NCBI GenBank assembly: GCA_914767715.1
Contig: OU612070.1
Span: 3,551,501 to 3,615,500, forward strand
Source: Membranipora membranacea
Taxonomy: Eukaryota; Bryozoa; Gymnolaemata; Cheilostomatida; Membraniporidae
Direction: 5' to 3'
Length of the DNA: 64,000 nt
Part shown: positions 48,592 to 59,072 of the stretch, one piece after another
Position numbering within the stretch: the stretch's first letter is position 1
How the letters are laid out: every line of letters begins with the position of its first letter
Made by a program: the position numbers and the translations under genes
The notes under the pieces: generated by a model
What the model was told of the DNA's origin: nothing
Databases searched by the model: none
The model's input: the letters and a program-made list of their open reading frames with translations, nothing else

Positions 48592-51328
48592 GCCTGTTGT
48601 GTATAGGATGCGTGTGCACATTTTTGGGGCACGATCTTCTCCAAACTGTGCCAAGTATGGGCTAAACAGACTAGCCGCAGACTATGCTAATGACCCAGCT
48701 AAATCGTTCATATCATCAAACTTTTATGTCGACGATGGTCTAGGTAGTGTCAGTTCAGTACCTGAAGCAATCAATCTTCTAAATCAGACTAGGGATGTGT
48801 GCGCTAAAGCTAATCTACGGGTTCACAAGCTTCTAAGCAACAAGCCAGAAGTTCTACAAGCATTCCCAGCATCAGACTGTGCAGTAGTAACTGACAATGT
48901 CAATCTATGTAGCTCTACAGAGCGAGCCCTGGGTCTCTTGTGGTCATTAGAATCTGATTCATTCAAGTTTGAGTTCACCGCATCAGATCAACCATACACA
49001 CGCAGAAACATGCTGTCTAATATTGCATCATTGTACGACCCACTGGGATTAATCTCCCCTCTCATACTGTCAGGCCGTATTATTCTTCAGAATGCATGCA
49101 GATCAGGATATGGCTGGGATGAAATCTTGAGCGATGACTATGCTGAACAATGGGCTGTTTGGAACAAAAACATGTCTAGTTTGTCAAATCTAAATATTCA
49201 GCGGGTCGTCAATCCTCCAGATTTCAACGCAGTCAAACAAGAAATACACACATTCGCAGATGCAAGCCTATCAGGATATGGAGCATGCTCATATCTCAGA
49301 TCCATCAATGATAAGGGTGAAGTACATTGTACTCTGATATTTGGAAAGTCACGTGTTACCCCTGTCAAAGTAACGACCATACCTAGGCTTGAGTTGCAAG
49401 CTGCATTGCTGGCAGCGAAACAGACTGCAATGCTGTCAGAAGAGCTACAAATAGAGGCTAAGTGTTATCTGTGGAGTGACTCTAAGATTGTGCTAGGGTA
49501 TCTAAACAATGACGAAAAACGATTCAGCACTTATGTATCAAACAGATTATCTCAGATTCATGATATATCAGATGTGACTCAATGGCAATATGTAAATACC
49601 AAACAGAATCCTGCAGATCTAGCCTCACGAGGCGTCTCATCAGTCGCAAATCTCTCACAGTCGATATGGTTTCGTGGACCAGAGTTTCTATGGACTTCCT
49701 CTCCATCAGAGTGGCAGACATTTGGTGTTGGTCACTTTGATGTAGCTTGTGATGATCCAGAATTGAAGCAGGAGGTAATTACTCATGATATCTGTGTTGA
49801 CTCGCATTCTGAATACCTTCTGGAGTTGTGCTCTCGATTCTCTAGTTGGAAGAAAGCTGTTCATACTTTAGCCTTAGTACAGAAAGTTATCAAACATAGG
49901 CATGAGATTCTGAGCAAGCAAGCTGTCAATATCTATAGCAAGGTTACTGTTGATGATGTACAGGCCGTATCTAAACGTATAATCCGTGCTGAGCAAGCTA
50001 GCTCGTTCAGTTATGAGATTCAATGCTTACAGTCCGATAAAACAATTCCAAAAACTAGTAGTATGTGGAAGTTGGATTGCTTTTTGGATTCAGATGGTAT
50101 TATGAGAGTAGGGGGTAGAATCAAACATGCATTGATACCTGGTGTTGAAAACCATCCAACTGTATTGCCAAAGGAGTCGCATATCTCAAATATCATAGTA
50201 GGTCACTATCACAACACTTGTGGCCATCAGGGGCGGACAACAACCATGGGAGCGATCAGATCTGCTGGATATTGGATTATTGGTTTACATGGTATTGTAT
50301 CATCACATGTTCATCGATGTGTAACATGCAGGCGTCTGCGTAGACCTACAGAAACTCAGAAAATGGCAGATCTGCCCGCTGACAGGGTTGAAATTGAAGC
50401 TCCATTTACTTATACAGGATGCGATGTGTTTGGTCCTTTCACTGTAAAAGATCGGCGCACCATAATCAAACGCTATGGGCTTATTTTCACTTGTCTATCA
50501 AGTAGGGCTATACATATTGAAATGCTAGACGATCTCACATCTGATGCGTTCATAAATAGTCTGAGATGCTTTACTGCTCTACGGGGAAATGTAAGACTTC
50601 TACGTTGTGACAATGGAACAAATTTTGTGGGTGCATCTAACGAGCTACGTAAATCTCATACCAACATGATCGGTTGCCCCAAAGTAAAGGAGTTTCTTCT
50701 AAAGAATAGCTGTGAGTTCAGGTTTAACCCACCAGAAAGCAGTCATTTTGGGGGTACTTGGGAACGCATGATACGCTCTGTAAGAAATGTTCTATCAGGT
50801 CTGTCAGGCCAGATCAATGAGAGATTAGATAGCACTTCATTGCGTACCTTGTTTTATGAGTGTATGGCAATAGTCAATAGCAGACCACTAACTACAGTCG
50901 ACAGTGATGCGAGACCTTTGTCTCCCAATGATATACTACACATGAAATCAAATATTCTGTTACCTATCCCTGGATCATTTACTGATGACGATGTGTATGC
51001 TAGAAAGCGTTGGGTTAGGGTGCAAGCGCTTGCTGACATTTTCTGGAAGCGTTGGTCTAAAGAATATCTAACAACCCTCCAATGCCGACAAAAGTGGAGT
51101 AAGATAAACAGGAATCTCGCAATCAATGATGTAGTCATATTAGCCGACCAATGCTCTAGAATAAATTGGTCTCTAGGTTTGGTCACAGAGGTTAGTCAAA
51201 GTAAGGATGGACTAGTCAGACATGCTAGTGTACGGATTTATGATAAATTGTCTGACAAAACATCTATTCTTGTACGACCCATAACCAAGCTTGTGTTGTT
51301 GGTCGAAACCAGTAGAAGTGCTTGCTAA
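48587..51328 (+). CDS. BEL/Pao Pol remainder: RT (part), RNase H, integrase
   Basis: Open in the +1 frame relative to Gag and overlapping its end. It resumes mid-RT at GKPVVYRMRVHIFGARSSP and keeps the YVDD active-site box (SSNFYVDDGLG). RNase H follows (TFADASLSGYGAC, PRLELQAAL, WSDSKIVLGY, NPADLASRG). Integrase has an HHCC-like zinc region (HYHNTCGHQGR...CVTCRRLRR) and catalytic D, D, E in GCDVFGPF, LRCDNGTNF and HFGGTWERMIR. The RT segment before GKPVVY, which should hold the first catalytic Asp, is absent. From family layout roughly 150 residues are missing. The product would have no RT activity and no normal start. Confidence 0.88.
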   Translation, partial: GKPVVYRMRVHIFGARSSPNCAKYGLNRLAADYANDPAKSFISSNFYVDDGLGSVSSVPEAINLLNQTRDVCAKANLRVHKLLSNKPEVLQAFPASDCAVVTDNVNLCSSTERALGLLWSLESDSFKFEFTASDQPYTRRNMLSNIASLYDPLGLISPLILSGRIILQNACRSGYGWDEILSDDYAEQWAVWNKNMSSLSNLNIQRVVNPPDFNAVKQEIHTFADASLSGYGACSYLRSINDKGEVHCTLIFGKSRVTPVKVTTIPRLELQAALLAAKQTAMLSEELQIEAKCYLWSDSKIVLGYLNNDEKRFSTYVSNRLSQIHDISDVTQWQYVNTKQNPADLASRGVSSVANLSQSIWFRGPEFLWTSSPSEWQTFGVGHFDVACDDPELKQEVITHDICVDSHSEYLLELCSRFSSWKKAVHTLALVQKVIKHRHEILSKQAVNIYSKVTVDDVQAVSKRIIRAEQASSFSYEIQCLQSDKTIPKTSSMWKLDCFLDSDGIMRVGGRIKHALIPGVENHPTVLPKESHISNIIVGHYHNTCGHQGRTTTMGAIRSAGYWIIGLHGIVSSHVHRCVTCRRLRRPTETQKMADLPADRVEIEAPFTYTGCDVFGPFTVKDRRTIIKRYGLIFTCLSSRAIHIEMLDDLTSDAFINSLRCFTALRGNVRLLRCDNGTNFVGASNELRKSHTNMIGCPKVKEFLLKNSCEFRFNPPESSHFGGTWERMIRSVRNVLSGLSGQINERLDSTSLRTLFYECMAIVNSRPLTTVDSDARPLSPNDILHMKSNILLPIPGSFTDDDVYARKRWVRVQALADIFWKRWSKEYLTTLQCRQKWSKINRNLAINDVVILADQCSRINWSLGLVTEVSQSKDGLVRHASVRIYDKLSDKTSILVRPITKLVLLVETSRSAC

Positions 51329-51716
51329 ACCTTCGTCTCATAAGCCTCTGTGTTTCCTATCTTTTTCTACTCATGTATATGTACTTTGTCAATAAAATAA
51401 ATAAAAGACGCAAATCTGTTAAACTTTTTCTCTTTACAAAAAAAAAAAAAAAATAACTGTAACATAATTCTCTGTCAAAAAGGATCAAGCATTATGCATA
51501 GTCTCATGGTGATGTGTTCAACATTGTGTAAACCTGTTTGTTTCCAACGGAAGGAGTTCTGTCAGTTTGCTGATTGGAGTTGCTTCCCTTTAATCCCTGG
51601 GCTGCTCATCGGGATCAGTATGCTTTGAGGCCTCAGGTGTTCCTGATTCCGGTTCTGACGTAGTGTGGCAATTCTGGTTTCCATTAGTGAGGAATCACTG
51701 GGTGATTCGGGGGGAG

Positions 51717-52243
51717 TGTAGCTGCGGTGAGCTTCGTGCACGCCCTCACTGATAGTCTGGGAGCGTGGGCTACGCTTGCTCACCATGCTATGTGTTGCCT
51801 TTGTTATCTGGCCAATTCAAGCTCCAATTAGTGCACTGTGTGGACATTCTTTTGTTGTGAATTGACAGGATTTTAACTGTAAATGAGTGTCTCACAGACA
51901 CCCATGGTGATAGCAGCTCAAACCAATAGTCATCAGGTTTACTGCTATGAACAGGATACTGTTTTCAGATTAAAATAAACAGTTTATTCCAAACTATAAC
52001 TTTACGCAGCATATGCCTTACCTAATAGGCCAAAGAGGTATGTTTTGTTTTCATATCCATTTTCTTTTTATTAATTGACACTAACTTTAATTTAATGTAT
52101 ATCTCTTGCTGCAATTTCTTTTTGATGTAATGATTACCGAACACGACTGCTTATATTACCTGTTCCTTACACCATGAATTTTATTTGCAGTTTTACTAAA
52201 TAAAGTACGATTCTGCCAAAGACAAAGTGTATATGCTGTGACA
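51717..52243 (+). repeat. 3' LTR of BEL/Pao element
   Basis: 527 bp, same ends as the 5' LTR. It follows the purine tract cggggggag and precedes the ATAGT duplication. Confidence 0.95.
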
Positions 52244-52248
52244 ATAGT

Positions 52249-53396
52249 TACCAAAACTGTGAACACATTTCAACATTGTGGTCGTGTTATTGCAAATGAT
52301 ATTGATTCACAGCTGTCGAATGATGTTACCCGACATCTTAAGAACGTTTTTTCATAACATTACAATAACGACCGGGTGACAGTAGAATTCAAGTAATGAA
52401 AATGTTATGAAATAACATTAAAGAATGATGGCGCAGTACTGTCTTTACGAAGAGACCTATTTATATGGCATGGTAACATTTTGACAACAAAGCTATTGTA
52501 TTACAACAAAATAATATTTCAACACAATCATAGTGACCTTTGCGTAAAAGGTTATGCTTATCTTATGGTGAAAGCTTCAACAGTAACCTTATGTAGGGTT
52601 CTCAGCAACTCATACTGTGCATGGTATTCTTATTATCAAAGTTGGATTGGAGTTGTCTGTGGAATTAAATCAGAAAGATAACTTATTACAATCTGTATCA
52701 AAAACAAGTAGTGTGCAACATTGTAACATCATGAAATCTATATGATCAATTTGAAAATCATTATGTAATAATTCTGCATTTTATTAGCAACTACTAAATA
52801 AGAGGTCACCATAAGTGATAATAGCTTATAGTAATCTATAGACTATCCATTAGAATCAAAATGGTGAGAGGTTTCTTTTCTTGCCTTGCTAGGCAGAGGC
52901 TGTTGACAGAACGTAGAAAACAGGATATATAATATATTCAAATTGATTTATACGTCTAACTGGAAGGTATAATATATTTAATTGATGGATTCAATTGATG
53001 GTATCTAGGAATCTATTATTAAAATATAAGGGACAATGGGAGTAAAGGTACATTATGTGAATAGTGAGTGGCCTGCTCTTTGCCAGTGTCACTACAACTC
53101 CCAATTGAATTTGATATTTAAAGCAAAATATCCAAAACAATTGGTAATTCTAAAGTCTATCCTTGGAAGTTTTTAATGTTTGCCAAAATATTTGCACGCA
53201 CAACATATTTAGGACAATTAAAATTCAATTGAAAGCAGGAACTCTTATCCTATATAGTGTTGAAGCAGCTGAAACGTCTCAATACTAGAAAAGGTACAGC
53301 AAGGCTATCCTGAAGAACCCAGTCTATTTTTCCTAGCATGTATTATTTTTATAACTTATGTCTTTTCTTTTTCCTCTCTCCAAGGGGGTTTTTATC
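52249..53396. other. Spacer between two retrotransposons, nothing recognised
   Basis: AT-rich, with no supported gene. It begins with the sequence into which the BEL element inserted. Confidence 0.5.
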
Positions 53397-53590
53397 TCAT
53401 ATATATATATATAATAATGTTTTTATTGAGGTTTTCATATGCATAAGTATGTCATAAACAAAGGAAAATAACAACTTTTTGACCTCATAAACAAAACAAA
53501 AAAGAAAGAAAAATATTTATAGATATGGACAGAAATGATAATCAGTTGGGAGAAAATTTTTTACAGTATGTGATTGATTGATATATATTA

Positions 53591-56476
53591 TTACGATTTA
53601 CTAAATGAAATGAATTGGTTTAAAAATCTTGTTTTACCATATTTAGTCCTATATTTTGGTTTAATTATTCTACGTCCTGACCGCAAAACTCTATTGTGCA
53701 TTTTGCAGGAATTGATTAGTTTAAGGATGAAAAATGATGTGTTCTTGCCTAGAGTGGCATTATTGACAAACCTATCAAAAGTTGCCCTCCTCCTGTCACT
53801 CAGAGTGGAAAGATTCAAAATCTCACGACCAGTTGAGATAGAAAAAAATGAGTTGGTACCAAGAATTATCCTGATGGCTCTGTTTTGACAAAGTTCTAAC
53901 AAGTTAGAGTTGTAATCAGAAGTATTTTATAACAGAGAAGAACAATACTCCAAGATGGGACGAACATAGGATTTATAAGCTTGAAGCAGATGTGAAGGAT
54001 TGACAAATTTTCGAATTTTAGAGAGACAGAATAAAACTCTGTTAGATTTTAGTACCAGGGACTCAACATAGGTCTTCAATGACAGATGCTGGTCCAAGAT
54101 CACGCCTAAGAGTTTAATTGAAGTTGCTGATTTGATTTGTACATTATTTGAAACAAGATTAGGTATTGTTTCAACCTTTCTGTTTGAAAATACACAAAAC
54201 TGGGTTTTGTCTAAATTTAGATTAAAACCATTGACAGAATACCAATTTGTTACCATTGTAACAAGAGATTCTGATTTTGATATTGCTTCATTTAGAGAAT
54301 CGGATATCTCAAAAATCAAAGTATCATCAGCAAAGGCAAATGAATTTGAAAATTTTCCTAATAAATCATTTATGGCAATATTGAAAAGCAATGGCCCCAA
54401 AATTGAACCTTGAGGAACACCACTTTTAATATTTAGAACTCCAGATGTGGCATTGCCTACTTTAAAACACTGTAATCTATTATTCAAGTATGACGATAGC
54501 ATTGATTGAGCAGATTCTGCTATATAGAGATATTTTAATTTGGTGAGCAAAAGTTGATGATTTACTGAATCAAATGCCTTTCTAACGTCCAATGATAATG
54601 CTGAAATATAGCAAGGTGAAGAAGAATCAAGTTTTGATTTCCAGACATCTAGAAGACTGAGTAAAAGCTGCTCACACGAATGGCTCTTACGGAATCCAAA
54701 TTGTCTAATATTCAGTAATTTATGACTTGTAAGGAATGTAGACAGTTGGTCATTCATAAATGTTTCAAAGATTTTAGACATAATTGGCAGTGAAGAAATT
54801 GGTCTGTAATTAGAGGGATTTGTATGGTCACCTTTCTTAAAGATAGGTGTAACCAATGCCATTTTTAAAGAACTAGGAAAACTTTTTGTGAGAAAGCTTT
54901 CATTGATGAGAATTGTTATAGGTAAAGCAATAATGTTTGATAAGATTTGATATATAAAAGTTGGAATTTTTTCAACACCTCCTCTCTTTTTGGGCGACAT
55001 TGAAAGAAGTTTGCGACGTACTTGTTCAGTTGAAATTTTAGTAAATTCAAACTTGGTTAGAGTCATATGTTGACATGCCTCCTTGACATCCAGTTTCTGT
55101 TGAGAGCAAATTGACGTGAAGAAGGTGTTAAATGTATTAGCGATCTCTTTTTCATCTGTTACTAAAGTGTTATTGAACACTAAAGAGTCAATTTCACTTT
55201 TCTTGTCCGCTTTTCCCAAAAGAGTTCCACATGTTTGGTAGAAGGATGATTTAGAATCATTTAGTTTATCAATGTAATAATACTTTTTGGCTTTTCTAAT
55301 CTGATTTAGTGTATAGCTTTTAAGTTTTCTAAAGTCATCTAATGTTGAAGGTTGAATATTTTGGTTTTTGGGAGATTTGAAAATGGATTTGTATGTCTGA
55401 TTTTTGAAACGTATCAATCGAAGCAGTGAGCTATTCATCCATGGATTTTTGTGGTGACGTATTCTCCTAGTCATGATAGGTGCATGATTGTTCAATAGAT
55501 TTGAGATGAGTGAATCAAATAAATCAATTCTCTCATCAAGGCTCCTAGATGTATCAGAACAAAGTTGTAAAAAAGGCAATGACTTAGCATGATTAAAGAA
55601 AGCAATGTTATCAATAGATTTAAAGTTGCGGAAATGTATGAGTTTTCGTCTAGGCCTTATTATTTTACTAACTTTTAATATTACAAAGGTAGCGTAATGA
55701 TCAGAAACAGTTCTATCACAAGTCAAAATCCCAGATTTTTCAACTTCTAAGTTTTTGCTTGCATAAATATGATCCAATAGACTCTCATTGCCTTTAAAAC
55801 TGCAAAAGGTAACACCTGTAACTTTCTGTTCCAAGTTAAAAACATCTAGTCCTAATCTGATTGAAATTTTTTCCCTAGTATTTTGATTCCAATTGATATT
55901 AAAATCGCCTAGAAGAACAACTTGCTTTCCTTTTAATTCTCTCATATTTAAAACTTCTATCAGACACTCTATGAAATCAGACTTTTTTACATCAGGAGGT
56001 ATGTAAATAGAAGAAACTATTGTGGGTTTATGTGAGAAATTGATTTCAATCCACACTGAGTCACAAAAATCAGACAAGCGGTCTTTAGGCTTATCAAGAA
56101 CGCTGAAACTCAACTTAGAACTAACAAAAATGGCTGCACCCCCTGCTCTTGATTTTAAGGTTGAATTACGGTCAGAACGAACAATACCAAAACCAGGCAA
56201 AGTTACAAGTGAATCTGGTATTTCAGGCCGCAACCATGTTTCATTGACTGAAAAAATATCAACACTCTCATTGAGGTTCAGGGATTCAAAAAATGAAAAA
56301 CGTTTCAACAATGATCTGACATTGTGATGTAAAATGCGGATTCTTTGATTACTTTCATTAAAATAGTTTGGCCTGAAATTTTGATCAGCTAGACAATCAA
56401 TATCATTCCATAACTTCCTATGATAAAATAGATTTGTGTCAAAAACATTATTGCCTGAAACATTTGTGTTAATCAT
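53591..56476 (-). CDS. LINE ORF2: endonuclease-reverse transcriptase, one nonsense codon
   Basis: Starts ATG 56476-56474, overlapping the ORF1 stop. The APE-type endonuclease shows ILHHNVRSL, NETWL, YIPP, LLGDFNINWN and VSDHYATF. The reverse transcriptase shows VTPIFKKGDHTNPSNYRPIS, RQFGFRKSHSCEQLL, LDVRKAFDSVNHQLL, SGVPQGSILGPLLF, the FADD active site (NSFAFADDTLIF) and KLLGVILDQHLS. The frame meets TAA at 53929-53927 after ILEYCSSLL, where the family usually has a Trp-Tyr pair. It then continues in the same frame (NTSDYNSNLLELCQNRAIRI) to a stop near 53591. One substitution could explain the stop. The protein nicks DNA and primes reverse transcription at the target. Confidence 0.9.
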
Positions 56477-57761
56477 TTGAAGATTTTTTGTGACGTAATT
56501 CTTCTACATTAAGTAAAATATTATATTGAGAACGAAATACTACTCCATTTTGAATGGCTCTATCTTTTTCGATATCGTTTAAAAATTGCAATTTTACCGC
56601 ACGAAGTGGCTTTCCATCAGTTGTAGTAATTCGGTAGGCTGTTGTGCATCTGTAATCTGCGTTGACGTCCATAACAATATCTTCAGGTGTCATATGAAGT
56701 GGAACTCCTTTAACAACAGCAACATGAGGGACAGGTTGAATGGTATACCTTGCTTTGGAACCGCCAAAAGTCGATTCATCCCATTCTTCAACGATCTTCT
56801 TTAGGTCTGATTGGTTAGAGAGTTGAATTAAAAATTTGCATTTAGATAGGTTGTTTTGATCAAATTTATATCTATTGATAAAATCAACTTTAGTAGAACC
56901 GTGACGTTGGCAAATTGCCATCCGTATTTTGTCTATGTTGATGTTTGGTATTTCTGTAGGTTGTAAGTCATATATGACGAATGACCTCTTCGGTTCAAAC
57001 GGTATTTTGTTCCTTTGTTCTGCATTCTTAGGAATTCTGCGAAGAATTTCATTTTTCTTGGGTTTCACTGCTGCTTTGTCAGCATACGTAGTTATTTTGT
57101 CAGAAAGTCCAACAGTTGATTCATTGAGTTTTAGGAATTCCTCTTTTATCAAGGAAGAATTCCTTTCTACTATTTGCTCTTTGTTGGCTTCCATCTCCGT
57201 ATTGAGAGTTGATATAATACCATTCTGTTTCACAATAATGTTTTCAAGGGCATCTACCCTGGTGATTAGTTTAGTAATCTGATCTAAAATTTGTGGACAT
57301 AGATGACAACTAGTAACAACTTGCCCATGTCCTGTTGTGCTTTGCTGTGCAGATGTTAAAGCTTCTATTACGTTATCCAATGACATTGTACTAAAGGAAT
57401 CGATGCTTTTTGTATCTTCCTCGAAGTTTGGCTTGAGAAAGTCACTTTCAGTGCAGCTTATGTATTTTACTGCAGTACCACTTTCTTTGAGGTACTGCTT
57501 AGCTGATTCAAGATCGTTGAATCCTTTATATGCGGATGATTTAATACCAATTACGGAATGGCTGCAGGAGAGCCAGTTCTTAAATAATCCCGTTATTTTT
57601 CCTTTAGATACTGCATACAATAGATAGTTACCATTTTGTTCTTTATTTTTCCGCTTCCGCTTCTTTGCACGAGTGTTTTGATCCATAAAATTAACAAAAT
57701 TTATAACAAAATTATCGAGTTGAGTTTTTTTTTGAAGTGTAACTCTGCTAAGAGTCAGCAA
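56469..57761 (-). CDS. LINE ORF1 with RNase H1-type hybrid-binding domain
   Basis: 430 residues, intact. It has a basic N terminus (RAKKRKRKNKEQNG). At about residues 46-97 is a domain matching the RNase H1 N-terminal hybrid-binding (Cauli_VI/viroplasmin) fold: LLYAVSKGKITGLFKNWLSC, then V, G and SAYKGFNDLESAKQYL. Conserved points are YAV, the GLF turn, WxxC, KGF and the final Ala helix. Next is a Cys/His pair (CHLCPQ) and a coiled coil (ILDQITKLITRVDALENIIV). The C-terminal part has RRM-like segments (SFVIYDLQPTEIPN; VAVVKGVPLHMTPEDI). ORF1 proteins coat the element RNA, and a hybrid-binding domain would suit RNA:DNA intermediates; that role is inferred. The stop codon lies in AATGATTAA, overlapping the ORF2 start. 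Confidence 0.85.
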   Translation of the reverse strand: MLTLSRVTLQKKTQLDNFVINFVNFMDQNTRAKKRKRKNKEQNGNYLLYAVSKGKITGLFKNWLSCSHSVIGIKSSAYKGFNDLESAKQYLKESGTAVKYISCTESDFLKPNFEEDTKSIDSFSTMSLDNVIEALTSAQQSTTGHGQVVTSCHLCPQILDQITKLITRVDALENIIVKQNGIISTLNTEMEANKEQIVERNSSLIKEEFLKLNESTVGLSDKITTYADKAAVKPKKNEILRRIPKNAEQRNKIPFEPKRSFVIYDLQPTEIPNINIDKIRMAICQRHGSTKVDFINRYKFDQNNLSKCKFLIQLSNQSDLKKIVEEWDESTFGGSKARYTIQPVPHVAVVKGVPLHMTPEDIVMDVNADYRCTTAYRITTTDGKPLRAVKLQFLNDIEKDRAIQNGVVFRSQYNILLNVEELRHKKSSND

Positions 57762-57803
57762 TTACTTTTTATCTCGGTGTTAGCATCTTTAGATAAAGAG
57801 TGT

Positions 57804-57895
57804 ACAAACAAACAAACAAACAAACAAACAAACAAACAAACAAACAAACAAACAAACAAACAAACAAACAAACAAACAAACAAACAAACAAACAA
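57804..57895. repeat. (CAAA)n tetranucleotide repeat
   Basis: About 23 near-perfect CAAA units in the 5' leader of the LINE (GTTT on its sense strand), just before ORF1. Confidence 0.95.
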
Positions 57896-58140
57896 CAGTC
57901 TATTCATTGAACAGGACTAATAGTAAAATAAATCCCTCAATTCATCTCTTCGAGTACTGTATAATAGCAATGATTTGGTAAAAAAGCGGACATCACAATA
58001 AAATTTGAAAAAGGAATACTGCTAAAGAAGATCAGAATATCTGTATGTGAAAATTTGTTCCCTACCAGATTAAAATTCTGGTCATCTGCCATCTACTGAC
58101 CTCGTGTCTAAGTGTATTAGAGCTGTTAGCATAGTCTAGT

Positions 58141-58250
58141 ACATTAGGTGGTGCTGGGGTCTGGAACAATCAACCTTTGAAAGCTCCCCAGGTGGGATTT
58201 GAACCCGAGACTTCTGCAGCACTAATCGCCTGATAATGAATAGTAATTAC
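58141..58250 (-). mobile_element. tRNA-derived SINE, family 2, copy 3
   Basis: On the minus strand it shows gcgattagtgctgcagaagt, the B box gggttcaaatcccacctgg, and gagctttcaaaggttgattg. It matches the copies at 29315 and 29700. Confidence 0.7.
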
Positions 58251-58383
58251 CATAAATGGGGCGGTTTGCCTTTTGTTGTGAACTGAGTACACGTTCTCAT
58301 CATACTCTTATATTACTGTAGGTGAGATGATGCAGGTTACTTCTACTTGGTGAACAATAACATGTTCAGTCAGAGGGTAGAAG

Positions 58384-58412
58384 TGGGGGGAGTCGGGGGG
58401 GGGGGGGGGGAG
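58384..58412. repeat. G-rich run
   Basis: Two G tracts (ggggggagtcggggggg...) that could form a quadruplex. They are also prone to assembly length error. Confidence 0.8.
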
Positions 58413-58459
58413 TGGGGCTCGAAACCAGGGCACGCCCCGAAGGGCTGGTGCCCTTTTGG

Positions 58460-58627
58460 CGCACCCAGCTTGATTGAGAGATTGAGTAGGTCATTTATAA
58501 AAATCTGAAACAAAGTTGGTGCCAGTATTGAGCCTTGCGGAACCCCAATATTGATGTCAAGTATTGATGACACTGCACCATTATAATGAACATACTGAGA
58601 CCTGTCTTGAAGAAATGATGATAACAA
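58460..58627 (-). mobile_element. LINE reverse-transcriptase fragment
   Basis: The minus-strand peptide contains FLQDRSQYVHYNGAVSS, GVPQGSILAPTLFQIFINDL and LLNLSIKLG. This is the RT segment before the active site of a CR1/Jockey-type LINE different from the one at 53397. After this the frame runs into unrelated sequence. Confidence 0.75.
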
Positions 58628-59072
58628 AAAAATTCCTTTGTTCTCAAAATTAAAGTTTTGTGTCTTTTTTTTCCGTAGTCTGCAATTTATTCAGATAAAC
58701 AATAAAAGGACACAGCTTTGAGAAATAGATGCTTCCTGAAATACACTGTGTATTTGCAGCCACCCGTGTTCATGACTGCTAACATGGAGCTGCTCTCAAA
58801 CCTCTTGTCATTTGAGTCTCCGATCCTAAAGTGTCAGTCCTATTAGAAAAGTGGATATATTACCCCAGTAAATCAAATATTGTGAGTTCATAGGGCAAAT
58901 AAAAATTAACAAAAAATAAAAATTGTGGAAAATAGCAACTAGTTTTTTTTCAATTATTTTAGCAAGGATCATAGTAGATCATAGTGGTCAGGGGGAGGCA
59001 ATAAATCGCTATGATCCACTATGATCCCAATTTTCAGACTTTGCAGCAGTTTTACTGCAACTAGGTTCACAG

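Larger units (their letters stand above)
44650..52243 (+). mobile_element. BEL/Pao LTR retrotransposon, young but RT-deleted
   Basis: A 7,594-bp element bounded by two 527-bp LTRs (44650-45176 and 51717-52243) that appear identical. It is flanked by the 5-bp duplication ATAGT at 44645-44649 and 52244-52248. LTRs begin TG and end CA. A purine tract (cggggggag) directly precedes the 3' LTR. Gag, protease, RNase H and integrase are open; part of the RT palm is gone. No envelope gene is present. Confidence 0.95.
53397..57900 (-). mobile_element. CR1/Jockey-like LINE, nearly full length
   Basis: A two-ORF non-LTR retrotransposon read leftwards: 5' UTR with a GTTT-type repeat (57804-57895), ORF1 57761-56469, ORF2 from 56476 to 53591 with one internal stop, a short 3' UTR, and a (TA)n tail at 53397-53412. 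There are no LTRs. The intact ORF1 and almost intact ORF2 suggest a young copy. The target duplication was not resolved. Confidence 0.88.

Noticed and set aside
53574-57627. Several plus-strand open frames of 70-117 codons
   Set aside because: All are antisense to the LINE ORF1/ORF2, which carry clear protein motifs.
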